Assembly: GCF_009725985.1 (NCBI RefSeq)
Contig: NZ_RCNR01000002.1
Coordinates: 124,001-188,000 of the forward strand
Direction of reading: 5' to 3'
DNA from: Zobellia amurskyensis
GTDB lineage: Bacteria > Bacteroidota > Bacteroidia > Flavobacteriales > Flavobacteriaceae
Length of the DNA stretch: 64,000 bases
Shown here: piece after piece, positions 18,304 to 26,949 of the stretch
Layout: each line of letters opens with the position of its first letter
Position numbering within the stretch: position 1 is the stretch's first letter
Program-made: the position numbers and the translations under genes
The notes under the pieces: generated by a model
What the model was told of the DNA's origin: nothing
Database searches by the model: none
The model's input: only the letters and a program-made list of their open reading frames with translations

Positions 18304-19767
18304 ATGGTAAACTTAGAAAATCAGATTTTTTCATCCTACCAAAGAAACCCCGTTTTATTTGACGAAATCTTTGACGAAAGAGGACAAGTAAAAGAAGTAT
18401 ATTCAAAACTTTTTAATCTCTACGGAGAGCATTCTATTAATGATTATGTCAATCTAAATGAAAAGGCAAAATCATCTTTTTTTAATCAAGGAATCACCTT
18501 TCAGGTGTATGACAAAAAGAAAACTCAGGAAAAAATTTTTCCATTCGATCTCTTCCCTAGAATAATTCCACCAGAAGAATGGAAAATAATAGAATCCGGG
18601 GCTATACAACGAAGCAGAGCGTTGAACCTATTTCTATGGGATATTTATCATGATAAAAAAATAATTAAACAGGGTATAGTTCCTATGGAACTCATAAGCT
18701 CCTCCGCCAACTATTTGGATCAGATGAATAATGTTGACCCTCCGGGCGGCATCTATAACCATATTTCCGGCACCGATGTCATTAAACATACGGATGGGCA
18801 ATATTACGTATTAGAAGACAATATAAGATGCCCAAGTGGCGTGAGTTATGTTATCTGTAACCGTACTGCCCTTAAAAGAGCACTGTTTGGGGTTTTTAAC
18901 CATTATAAAACATACTCAGTAACCAATTATGCTGAAAACTTGTTGGATTTACTTGAGACCGTTAAACCTAAAGGTGTAGACGTGCCCAACGTAGTTGTTA
19001 TTACTCCTGGTATGTTCAATTCTGCATTTTATGAACACTCCTATTTAGCAAAGACAATGGGTGTGGAACTCGTAGAAGGCAGAGACCTCTTCGTTGAGAA
19101 CGACTTTGTCTACATGAAAACCATTCAAGGACCACAAAAAGTAGATGTTATTTACAGGAGAATTGACGATGCATTTATAGACCCCTTGGAATTTAGACCT
19201 GATTCTTCGTTAGGTGTGCCAGGCCTCTTTGCTGCTTATAAAAAAGGAAATGTAACTCTAGCAAATGCACCGGGCACAGGTGTTGCAGACGATAAAGCGG
19301 TATACACCTATATGCCTGAAATTATAAGGTATTATTTAAACGAGGAACCTATTCTTAATAATGTACACACATACCACTGTAGTAGACCAAAAGAGTTAAA
19401 ATATGTTCTGAACAATATAGAGAATTTAGTAATAAAGCCAGTAGATGAAGCTGGTGGTTACGGTATATCAATAGGCAACCGATTAAGTAAAAAAGAAATA
19501 GAAGTGGTAAAAGCCCAGATACTTTTAAGCCCCAGAAAATATGTAGCCCAACCTATTATGTCTCTTTCGGTACACCCTACCTATATAGATAAAAGTGAAT
19601 CATTTGAACAGCGTCATGTAGATTTAAGGACATTTACAGTGCTAGGCAAAGACAAAGAATTTGTATTGAAAGGAGGATTAACGCGAGTAGCCTTAAAAAG
19701 AGGTAACCTAATTGTGAATTCCTCTCAAGGTGGCGGATCAAAAGACACTTGGGTATTAAAGACCTAA
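18304..19767 (+). CDS. Circularly permuted ATP-grasp type 2 protein
   Basis: A 487-residue protein of the circularly permuted ATP-grasp family (DUF404/DUF407). Characteristic stretches are LFPRIIPPEEW (79-90), GVSYVICNRTA, PGTGVADDKA and the Lys-anchored NLVIKPVDEAGGYG near residue 380. Homologues are predicted to form peptide-like bonds, but the reaction is not established. It is the first of a three-gene cassette with the alpha-E and transglutaminase-like genes, which co-occur widely in bacteria. Confidence 0.9.
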   Translation: MVNLENQIFSSYQRNPVLFDEIFDERGQVKEVYSKLFNLYGEHSINDYVNLNEKAKSSFFNQGITFQVYDKKKTQEKIFPFDLFPRIIPPEEWKIIESGAIQRSRALNLFLWDIYHDKKIIKQGIVPMELISSSANYLDQMNNVDPPGGIYNHISGTDVIKHTDGQYYVLEDNIRCPSGVSYVICNRTALKRALFGVFNHYKTYSVTNYAENLLDLLETVKPKGVDVPNVVVITPGMFNSAFYEHSYLAKTMGVELVEGRDLFVENDFVYMKTIQGPQKVDVIYRRIDDAFIDPLEFRPDSSLGVPGLFAAYKKGNVTLANAPGTGVADDKAVYTYMPEIIRYYLNEEPILNNVHTYHCSRPKELKYVLNNIENLVIKPVDEAGGYGISIGNRLSKKEIEVVKAQILLSPRKYVAQPIMSLSVHPTYIDKSESFEQRHVDLRTFTVLGKDKEFVLKGGLTRVALKRGNLIVNSSQGGGSKDTWVLKT

Positions 19768-19824
19768 TACTATGTGCCACGAGAATTGCATTAAATTATT
19801 TATAAGAACATTAATATTTAAAAA

Positions 19825-20778
19825 ATGCCTATGCTAGCACGAGTTGCCAATAATCTTTTTTGGATGGGACGTTATATTGAACGTTCAGAGCACATTGCCC
19901 GCTACCTGCGAGTCAATTATTTTTCGTCACTCGATGCTCCTAATCAACTTTCGCAATCTAGACAATTCGTACTACGTTCCATGTTAACAATGATTGGAGA
20001 AACGGTAGAGGATGAATCCCTTATTCTGAATGAAGAAGATGTTCTGTATAAAATAGGGTTGGACCCTAATTATACTTCTTCAATTATAAACAATGTTAGA
20101 AGTTCTAGAGAAAATGCTAATAGTGCACGCGATTTAATATCTACAGAACTATATGAATCCATTAACAAGTTCTATCATTTCATCTCTAACTATGATGCAA
20201 AAGTTTATAGTAAAAATGGATTACATGATTTCACCCTAAACGTCACCGAGATGTCCGCTATCTTAAGAGGTAAAGTACGAAGCACTCTGATGCATGATGA
20301 AATCTATGCCATTATAATGATGGGTGCCAATATAGAACGGGCCACTCAAATTATACGTATAATAAACGCTAAACATAATGATGCCCTTAAGGCCCAAGGC
20401 AGTTACGGCGATAAATTTAAAAATAGCTTTGAGTGGACTACATTATTAAAGTGTACGGAGTCCTATGACATGATGCGTAGGTTTTATAAAAAAACACCCA
20501 ATAGCATATCTACATTAGAATTTCTCATACTAAATCCCGATTGTCCAAGATCAATAATGAACAGCCTAAACCAAGTGTGTAAGCATATAAAAATATTGGA
20601 CTCTAATAAAAAACCGAGTAGAAATTCAACGGCTTTTCTGGTAGGAAAAATACGAGCCGAATATGAGTTTAAATGTATTGTTCAGATTGAAAATGACATT
20701 CAATCTGTAATTGATAATACCTTAAGCAGTCTTTATCAAATTAGTCAGAAAATGGAAGAAGAGTTTTTTAGCTACTAA
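19825..20778 (+). CDS. Alpha-E domain protein (DUF403)
   Basis: A 317-residue all-helical protein starting MLARVANNLFWMGRYIERSEH, the hallmark of the alpha-E domain, which contains repeated E/R-containing helices. It follows the ATP-grasp gene by 57 nt. Function is unknown; by association it works with the ATP-grasp ligase and the transglutaminase-like enzyme. Confidence 0.9.
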   Translation: MPMLARVANNLFWMGRYIERSEHIARYLRVNYFSSLDAPNQLSQSRQFVLRSMLTMIGETVEDESLILNEEDVLYKIGLDPNYTSSIINNVRSSRENANSARDLISTELYESINKFYHFISNYDAKVYSKNGLHDFTLNVTEMSAILRGKVRSTLMHDEIYAIIMMGANIERATQIIRIINAKHNDALKAQGSYGDKFKNSFEWTTLLKCTESYDMMRRFYKKTPNSISTLEFLILNPDCPRSIMNSLNQVCKHIKILDSNKKPSRNSTAFLVGKIRAEYEFKCIVQIENDIQSVIDNTLSSLYQISQKMEEEFFSY

Positions 20779-20844
20779 ACATAGTTAGGATAGAGAATAG
20801 CTTAAAGAATAAAATTATCATTAACCAACTTATCCAAATAAATC

Positions 20845-21702
20845 ATGCCATTAGAATATTCTATTACCTATAAGGCGGAAAACACCTATGAAGAATGGGT
20901 GTATGAAGCTTATTGGCAATTTTTAGTCATTCCTGAAGAAAATGAATCTCAACAATTCATTGGGGTAAACTTCACCAATACAATTAATGCGAATAACGAG
21001 TTTTCAATAAATGGGCACGGTTTTAAAACCATTCGTGTTCACCCAAAACAAAAATTCAACGAAATTGGTTTTGAAGCCAATTTTAAATTGATAAAAAAAG
21101 AAATCAACCCTTTTGATTTTAAGCCAGAAGAAGATATCTCAAGGTCATATGAGAAAATTCAAGAACTAGATTTTAAAGTAGATTATGAAGCGTTTTTAAG
21201 AACAACCCATTTTACCCATATTCCAGAGCAAAAAACACCTTTATTTCAGTTTGACCTGGCTAAATCCATTTTTGACAATATTCAAAAGCTCAATGAGTAT
21301 ACTTATGGCTATATTCACTTTAATGCAGATGCCACAGATGTTCAGACAACCTTAGATGAGGTGCTAAAAATCCGTCAAGGTGTCTGCCAAGATTTCACCC
21401 ATTTATTCTGTGCATTAGCCCGTATGAACGGAATTCCAGCCCGCTATGTTTCAGGTTACCTACATCAAGGAAATGGTTATTTTGGAGATTCTCAGATGCA
21501 CGCTTGGGCAGAAGCGTTTATACCTCATGTGGGCTGGCTTGGGTTTGACCCCACAAATAATATACTGGCAGGCACCAATCATATTAAGGTAGCTCATGGC
21601 AAAGATTATAGTGATTGCTCACCACTAAAAGGGGTGGTATATACAGCAGGTAAGAATGAAACCGTTCATTCTGTACAAGTTAGCAGTCAGAATCAACAAT
21701 AA
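20845..21702 (+). CDS. Transglutaminase-like cysteine protease family protein
   Basis: A 285-residue protein with an N-terminal beta domain (1-130) and a transglutaminase core. The triad is visible as Cys181 (RQGVCQDF), His219 (MHAWAEAF) and Asp235 (GFDPTNN). No signal peptide, so it is cytosolic. It is the last gene of the ATP-grasp cassette. The core can catalyse amide hydrolysis or transfer; the substrate in this cassette is not known. Confidence 0.88.
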   Translation: MPLEYSITYKAENTYEEWVYEAYWQFLVIPEENESQQFIGVNFTNTINANNEFSINGHGFKTIRVHPKQKFNEIGFEANFKLIKKEINPFDFKPEEDISRSYEKIQELDFKVDYEAFLRTTHFTHIPEQKTPLFQFDLAKSIFDNIQKLNEYTYGYIHFNADATDVQTTLDEVLKIRQGVCQDFTHLFCALARMNGIPARYVSGYLHQGNGYFGDSQMHAWAEAFIPHVGWLGFDPTNNILAGTNHIKVAHGKDYSDCSPLKGVVYTAGKNETVHSVQVSSQNQQ

Positions 21703-21773
21703 GGACTCATATAGACCATACACTGCAACATAAACATTCAACTATTTACTACAGAATAGAGCAAAAAGAGTAG

Positions 21774-21781
21774 TATTTTTG
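21774..21781 (+). promoter_or_regulatory. -7 promoter element for prfB
   Basis: TATTTTTG matches TAnnTTTG 18 nt before the prfB ATG, giving a very short leader. Confidence 0.45.
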
Positions 21782-21798
21782 TTTGAAAATAAAATACG

Positions 21799-22900
21799 AT
21801 GACAATTACTACAGACCTATTTAAAGGTCTACAAGATCGCCTTGGTGCGTTAAGGAGGTATCTTTGACGTTGATGCGAAACTTATTGAAATAGAGAACGA
21901 ACAGGAGAAAACCTTAGCTCCTGATTTTTGGGATAATCCGCAGGAAGCCCAGGCTCATATGAAATTTATACAGTCTAAAAAACAGTGGGTAGACGATTAC
22001 AATGCTGCCAAAACACTAGTTGATGATTTAGAAATTTTATTGGAGTTCCAACAAGAAGGAGAAGATAACGAAGCCGAAGTAACCGCTCAGTACGAAAAAG
22101 CACTAAGCAAGTTAGAGAATCTAGAGTTCAAAAACATGCTTTCTGAAGAAGGTGATGAACTTCCTGCCGTTCTGCAAATTACCGCTGGTGCCGGAGGCAC
22201 CGAAAGCTGCGATTGGGCTTCTATGCTCATGCGTATGTATATGATGTGGGCCGAAAAAAATAAATACAAAGTAAAAGAACTCAACTATCAAGAAGGAGAT
22301 GTTGCAGGAATTAAAACTGTAACTCTTGAGATAGATGGCGATTTTGCTTTTGGCTGGTTAAAAGGTGAAAACGGTGTACATAGATTAGTGCGTATTTCCC
22401 CGTTTGATAGTAATGCCAAGCGTCACACTTCATTTGCCTCTGTATATGTTTATCCTCTTGTAGACGATAGTATTGAAATTGATGTGAATCCTGCAGATAT
22501 TACCATTACGACCGCTAGATCCAGTGGTGCCGGTGGTCAAAATGTAAACAAGGTAGAAACCAAGGTACAATTGGTTCACCACCCTACGGGTATTCAAATT
22601 TCTTGTTCGGATTCTAGAAGTCAGCATGATAACAGGGCTACCGCCATGAAAATGTTGAAATCCCAGTTGTATGAAATTGAGCTTCGGAAGAAAATGGAGG
22701 CGCGTCAGGAAATAGAATCCTCAAAAATGAAAATTGAGTGGGGTTCTCAAATCCGTAACTATGTTATGCATCCGTACAAATTAATTAAGGATGTACGAAC
22801 TGCTGAGGAAACTGGTAATGTAGATGCCGTTATGGATGGTGATATTGATGCTTTTTTAAAGGCATTTCTTATGATGATGGGACAAAAGGAAGAAGAATAG
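21799..22900 (+). CDS. prfB: Peptide chain release factor 2, with programmed +1 frameshift
   Basis: RF2 reads UGA and UAA stops and releases the chain. Translation starts at 21799 and reads 22 codons to an in-frame TGA at 21865-21867. An AGGAGG Shine-Dalgarno-like site, 3 nt, then CTT TGA C (21854-21868) forms the known prfB shift site. A +1 shift joins codon 22 to GAC at 21866 and continues to 22900, giving 366 residues. SPF is at 200-202 and GGQ at 245-247. A start at 21959 would lose the N-terminal domain. The frameshift allows RF2 to autoregulate: low RF2 favours shifting at its own UGA. Confidence 0.95.
21854..21868 (+). promoter_or_regulatory. Programmed +1 frameshift site of prfB
   Basis: AGGAGG-TAT-CTT-TGA-C: an internal anti-SD pairing site, 3-nt spacer, slippery CTT and the UGA stop read by RF2 itself. 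Spacing equals the Escherichia coli arrangement. Confidence 0.93.
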
Positions 22901-22951
22901 ACCTTTCCTTGTAGCAAAATAGAAAAAGATAAATAAAATTGAATTGAAAAA

Positions 22952-23293
22952 ATGATTAAAATCTATCACAATCCAAGATGTCAAAAATCCCGAGAGGGTT
23001 TGCAGGTACTTGAAAAATCTGGTAAAGAATTTGAAATCATAAAGTATCTGGAAGAAGTACCTACCAAAGAAGAACTTCGTAAAGTTTTAGATTGTCTAGC
23101 TATTACTCCAGAAATGCTGGTTCGTAAGAATGAACAGATTTGGAAAGATAACTATAGAGGTAAACTTCTGTCCAATGAAGAAGTCCTAGATGCTATGATA
23201 ATGCATCCAAAGTTGATTGAGAGACCCATTATAGTCAACGGGGGAAAAGCGGTTATTGGCAGGCCGGTTGATTTAATTGATGGAATAATTTAA
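22952..23293 (+). CDS. arsC: ArsC family glutaredoxin-dependent reductase
   Basis: A 113-residue thioredoxin-fold protein with the ArsC catalytic motif HNPRCQKSR (Cys10) and the oxyanion-binding ERPIIV segment near residue 90. It resembles glutaredoxin-linked arsenate reductase. No ars operon genes lie nearby, so it may be a YffB/Spx-like housekeeping relative rather than a resistance gene. A terminator follows. Confidence 0.8.
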   Translation: MIKIYHNPRCQKSREGLQVLEKSGKEFEIIKYLEEVPTKEELRKVLDCLAITPEMLVRKNEQIWKDNYRGKLLSNEEVLDAMIMHPKLIERPIIVNGGKAVIGRPVDLIDGII

Positions 23294-23325
23294 ACAAACC
23301 CTGTTTGAATTTAATACACATACAA

Positions 23326-23367
23326 AAGGCATTCCGTTGTTAATCAATAGAATGCCTTCTTCTATTT
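23326..23367 (+). terminator. Intrinsic terminator after arsC
   Basis: AAGGCATTC (23326-23334) pairs with GAATGCCTT (23350-23358) and is followed by TCTTCTATTTT. Confidence 0.7.
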
Positions 23368-23395
23368 TATTAGTATTATCTGATTAATTATTTGG

Positions 23396-23403
23396 TACAT
23401 TTG
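23396..23403 (+). promoter_or_regulatory. -7 promoter element for the Gly/Tyr-rich gene
   Basis: TACATTTG matches TAnnTTTG, 83 nt before the ATG at 23486. Confidence 0.4.
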
Positions 23404-23485
23404 TTGCTGTTTCATTTTAACAAAGCTTTAACCATAGTGGGTTAAACCATTCACTAAAAACTCAATCTTATAAATTGATATCGTC

Positions 23486-23995
23486 ATGAAAAACAATATC
23501 CGATACGTTATTTTATTTTTTGTTCTATTGCTCTCAAGTCCAGAATTAGTGGCTCAATATGGCTACGGTGGCGGAGGTTACGGTTATGGCGGAGGAGGCT
23601 ATGGTGGTGGTTACGGAAGACAACGTAGTGCTATACCACAAGTTCAGGAAACTCCAAAAGAGCCAGAACCAAAGACTGCCGAACAGATTGTGAATGATGA
23701 GATGCCCAATATTGCAGCCGTTTTGGAGCTCAATGAGTTTGAGTCCGCTGTAATGAGCTCTGTACTAAAAAAGTATCTGCAAAAACGAATTGAAATGCAG
23801 ATTCTTCAGCTTACTCCCGAGCAAATGCGCGAAGGAATGGAGAAAATTACAAAGGCACAGGACGAGGAGCTAAAAGCCGGGCTTCCTATTGAGAAGTACG
23901 ATGCTTTTGTAGCAATGCAAAAGAAAGGCCTGCAAAAGACGAAGAAAGATAAGAAACGAGAAAAGAAACGAAAGAAGAAAAAATCTAAAGACTGA
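23486..23995 (+). CDS. Secreted Gly/Tyr-rich protein with charged C-terminus
   Basis: A 169-residue protein with a signal peptide (1-23, ending LVAQ). A Gly/Tyr repeat follows (about 24-43: units of YGYGGGG), then a helical region (60-145) and a Lys/Arg-rich tail of more than 20 basic residues. The helical segment (LELNEFESAVMSSVLKKYLQKR) has the look of a Spy/periplasmic heat-resistance type helix bundle, but I do not assign it. It ends one base before the TonB receptor start and probably forms an operon with it. Confidence 0.75.
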   Translation: MKNNIRYVILFFVLLLSSPELVAQYGYGGGGYGYGGGGYGGGYGRQRSAIPQVQETPKEPEPKTAEQIVNDEMPNIAAVLELNEFESAVMSSVLKKYLQKRIEMQILQLTPEQMREGMEKITKAQDEELKAGLPIEKYDAFVAMQKKGLQKTKKDKKREKKRKKKKSKD

Positions 23996-23996
23996 C

Positions 23997-26492
23997 ATGA
24001 ATAAAACGTTCTTGATTGCCCTGTTACTGTTATCGCTAAATACATTTGCACAACGGCCGCAGCGGCCCGAAAGTCAAGAACAACCCATTAAAATTACCGG
24101 AACCGTTCTGGATAAAGACAATGGCTTACCCCTTGAATATGCCACTTTAGTACTTCATAGCGTAAAAGACCCTAGCAAAGTAACTGGTGGAATTACCGAT
24201 CTAGATGGTAAATTTGAAGTAGAGACTCAGCCAGGAAAATATAATATTAGTGTAGAGTACATCTCATATAAGACGTATAAATTACCGGAACAAGAACTCA
24301 AGCAATCTACAGACTTGGGTACTATAAGACTTTCCCTTGATGTTGCACAACTGGAAGGTGTAGAAGTTGTTGGCGAGAAGACTACAGTAGAAGTTCGCCT
24401 TGATAAAAAAATCTATAACATAGGTAAAGATCTCACCACTAGTGGCGCAACCATTAGTGACGCCTTAAATAACGTGCCTTCTGTAAATGTTGATGTAGAA
24501 GGAGCAATTAGCCTAAGAGGCAATGAGAACGTAAGAATCCTAATAAACGGTAAGCCCTCTGCCCTAGCCGGTTTTGGCTCTACGGACGCCCTGAGAGAAC
24601 TACCTGCCGATGCTATAGAAAAGGTAGAGGTCATTACAAGTCCTTCAGCGAGATATGATGCCGAGGGTACCGCCGGTATCCTGAACATTGTTTTAAAACG
24701 AGAGAAAACCCTAGGTTTTAATGGCTCGGTAAATGTCAACATAGGATACCCTGCACAAAGTAGTATGTCTGTGAACGCCAATTTAAGAACAGATAAATTT
24801 AATATTTTCAACACACTTGGGTATAGGTATTATGAATCACCAGGTCATGCTTTTTATGAGAATTCATACAGCAATGGCCAATATGACCAGATTAATGAAA
24901 ACCGAGATTACACCCGTATGGGCAAGGGTTTCAACAACAACTTTGGGGTAGAATATTTCATAACCAAAAACTCATCCATTACAGGTAGTTTCTTTATGCG
25001 TTTTCAAGATGGGGACGACCTAACAGAAAATTATAGTGATTATTTTGAGAACGGACTTTTAACAAGGCAGAGCTTTAGGGAAGAAATAGAACTTGAAGAC
25101 GAAGAGAACTATCAATTCTCATTAAATTATGTCAATAATATTGATGATGACGGTCAAAAATTTACCGCGGACCTGCAATATTCAAATGGGGACGAGGTAG
25201 AGAACTCTACCATTGATGACAATAATATATTCCCTAACTCCAGTCTCAACACACTTGAAAGTGTTTATCAAAATGAAATTGAAGATGAATACCTTGTGCA
25301 AGCAGATTATGTATTGCCATTAGGTGATGCCCAGTTTGAAGCAGGGTACAGAGGAACTTTTGAAAGGGAAATCACGGATTACAAACTAGATTCCCTAAAT
25401 CGCTCTACAGGGCAATTTGTTACGAATGAAGATTTGACCAACAAATTTGAATACCAAGAAAATGTAAACGCTGTATATACACAATATGGTAATAAATTTG
25501 GTAAATTTTCTTTCCTGGCCGGATTACGATTAGAGAACACACAATTAAAAGGAGAGGTTACTTCTGAGTATGATACATCATCCGTTGAAGAAGCGTTAGG
25601 AGAAGACATCGACTTAAATTTTGATAAAAACTATTTAGGCCTCTTCCCTACCCTAAACCTGATATTTGAAATTGGTGAAATGGAAAATATTTCTTTAGGT
25701 TATAATAGAAGAATTAATAGACCTAGAGGCCGTTTTATAAATCCGTTCCCTTCTAGATCCAGTAGAGCCAATATTTTTCAAGGAAACCCTGATTTGGATC
25801 CTGCCTACTCAAATTCATTCGATTTAGGTTATTTAAAACGATGGGATAAGCTTACACTTACGTCATCTGTATATTATAAACGTGAGACCAACTCGTTCGA
25901 ATACATTCAAGAAGCCACAGGACAAACTACAACGGACAGTGTACGAATTATTAGGTCTCTACCCATTAACCTCTCATCCAATGAAAGAATAGGTGCCGAA
26001 GCCGGTGTTCTTTACAACCCTAAAAAGTGGCTACGTTTAAACGGGAGTGTCAATTTCTTTAAATTTTCAAGTGAAGGAGAACATAACGGTACCGATTATG
26101 GTACGGATAACACAAGCTGGTTCGCCCGCTTTAGCTCTAAGGTAAGTTTACCTCAAAAGATAGAATGGCAGACCAATGCCTTTTATATGGGGCCACGTCA
26201 AAACTCACAGACCGAAACAAAAGGTATGTTATCCCTAAACCTAGCGTTCAGTAAAGATATCATGAAAGATAAAGGCACGGTATCCTTAAATGTAAGTGAC
26301 CTTCTAAATTCAAGAAAGAGACAATCTTATACAGTATCGGATGATTTTACCTCAAGGAGTGAATTTCAGTTTAGACCAAGGTCCATTACCTTATCGCTTC
26401 GCTATAGAATAAACCAGACCAAAGAACGTGACCGTAAAAATGGTAGAGGCGGCAATGAGAATGGCGGCGGAGAAGATGAAATGGAAGGTTAA
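23997..26492 (+). CDS. Outer-membrane TonB-dependent-receptor-like protein
   Basis: An 831-residue protein with a signal peptide (1-18), then a carboxypeptidase-D-like regulatory domain (about 30-120, ITGTVLDKDNGLPLEYATLV), then a plug-like region (GATISDALNNVPSVNVDVEG) and a large beta-barrel rich in Asn/Asp turns (OMP_b-brl_3 type). It lacks an obvious TonB box. It belongs to the outer-membrane beta-barrel family rather than classic SusC. The C-terminus is an unusual polar GGNENGGGEDEMEG tail. The substrate is unknown. A double terminator follows. Confidence 0.88.
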   Translation: MNKTFLIALLLLSLNTFAQRPQRPESQEQPIKITGTVLDKDNGLPLEYATLVLHSVKDPSKVTGGITDLDGKFEVETQPGKYNISVEYISYKTYKLPEQELKQSTDLGTIRLSLDVAQLEGVEVVGEKTTVEVRLDKKIYNIGKDLTTSGATISDALNNVPSVNVDVEGAISLRGNENVRILINGKPSALAGFGSTDALRELPADAIEKVEVITSPSARYDAEGTAGILNIVLKREKTLGFNGSVNVNIGYPAQSSMSVNANLRTDKFNIFNTLGYRYYESPGHAFYENSYSNGQYDQINENRDYTRMGKGFNNNFGVEYFITKNSSITGSFFMRFQDGDDLTENYSDYFENGLLTRQSFREEIELEDEENYQFSLNYVNNIDDDGQKFTADLQYSNGDEVENSTIDDNNIFPNSSLNTLESVYQNEIEDEYLVQADYVLPLGDAQFEAGYRGTFEREITDYKLDSLNRSTGQFVTNEDLTNKFEYQENVNAVYTQYGNKFGKFSFLAGLRLENTQLKGEVTSEYDTSSVEEALGEDIDLNFDKNYLGLFPTLNLIFEIGEMENISLGYNRRINRPRGRFINPFPSRSSRANIFQGNPDLDPAYSNSFDLGYLKRWDKLTLTSSVYYKRETNSFEYIQEATGQTTTDSVRIIRSLPINLSSNERIGAEAGVLYNPKKWLRLNGSVNFFKFSSEGEHNGTDYGTDNTSWFARFSSKVSLPQKIEWQTNAFYMGPRQNSQTETKGMLSLNLAFSKDIMKDKGTVSLNVSDLLNSRKRQSYTVSDDFTSRSEFQFRPRSITLSLRYRINQTKERDRKNGRGGNENGGGEDEMEG

Positions 26493-26502
26493 AACGAAGC
26501 AC

Positions 26503-26543
26503 AAAAAATCCCCGCTAATTATAGAAATCAGCGGGGATTTTTT
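26503..26543 (+). terminator. Intrinsic terminator of the receptor gene
   Basis: AAAATCCCCGCT pairs with AGCGGGGATTTT, followed by a T-tract on the plus strand. Confidence 0.8.
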
Positions 26544-26562
26544 CTTCTTAATTTTAAGACAT

Positions 26563-26600
26563 AAAAAAGCAGGAAAACGAATTTTCGTTTTCCTGCTTTA
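26563..26600 (-). terminator. Intrinsic terminator of the small membrane protein gene
   Basis: A 16-bp perfect stem, AAAGCAGGAAAACGAA (26566-26581) with its complement (26584-26599). It is directly downstream of the minus-strand 56-residue gene and back-to-back with the receptor terminator. Confidence 0.75.
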
Positions 26601-26617
26601 AACTTATATACAAGCGT

Positions 26618-26788
26618 TTATACGCTACGTTTTGCTTTCTTTTTATCCTTCCACTCTTTGTAGAGTTCCAATATGTTTCCACCCAACCAATAAGGTACTA
26701 CAAAGGTCAATAAAAAAATCATTAACCAAAATCCGATGGTTAGAATGGTTAAAAATGCTAAAAATCCAAGGTACTGATCAAATTCCAT
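26618..26788 (-). CDS. Small membrane protein, 56 residues
   Basis: ATG at 26788 to TAA at 26618. The product has one or two hydrophobic helices (residues 7-32, LGFLAFLTILTIGFWLMIFL) ending in VVPYWLGGNILELYKEWKDKKK, an amphipathic basic tail. No homologue is recalled. Three signals support it as a gene: a near-complete promoter (TTTG, 21 nt, TATATTTG) ending 19 nt upstream of the ATG, a dedicated terminator and the coding composition. Confidence 0.8.
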   Translation of the reverse strand: MEFDQYLGFLAFLTILTIGFWLMIFLLTFVVPYWLGGNILELYKEWKDKKKAKRSV

Positions 26789-26806
26789 GTTCTAAATTTT
26801 GCACTA

Positions 26807-26839
26807 CAAATATACTTTAGAAAGTACGAAAATTGCAAA
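26807..26839 (-). promoter_or_regulatory. Bacteroidota-type promoter of the 56-residue gene
   Basis: On the minus strand TTTG (26839-26836), a 21-nt spacer and TATATTTG (26814-26807) match the -33/-7 pattern, with TSS near 26802. Confidence 0.65.
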
Positions 26840-26917
26840 TCATAATCAAAAAAAATAATATAACTTAAAACAGCCAAATTTTTAAAGCTCTAAAGAGGAA
26901 TTAAAATGGTGAAATAC

Positions 26918-26925
26918 TACCTTTG
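26918..26925 (+). promoter_or_regulatory. -7 promoter element for fumC
   Basis: TACCTTTG matches TAnnTTTG, 25 nt before the ATG at 26950. It would overlap a TTG-initiated extension, supporting the 26950 start. Confidence 0.5.
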
Positions 26926-26949
26926 TTAACTAACGTAATACTACTAATA

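Noticed and set aside
21959-22900. prfB as a 313-residue protein starting at 21959
   Set aside because: The upstream frame with the programmed shift site restores the missing N-terminal domain.
23556-23630. GGTTATGG-rich repeat as a minisatellite or mobile element
   Set aside because: It encodes the Gly/Tyr-rich segment of a secreted protein in frame.
24413-24814. 133-codon minus-strand frame opposite the receptor gene
   Set aside because: Antisense shadow; the plus strand has a signal peptide and receptor domains.
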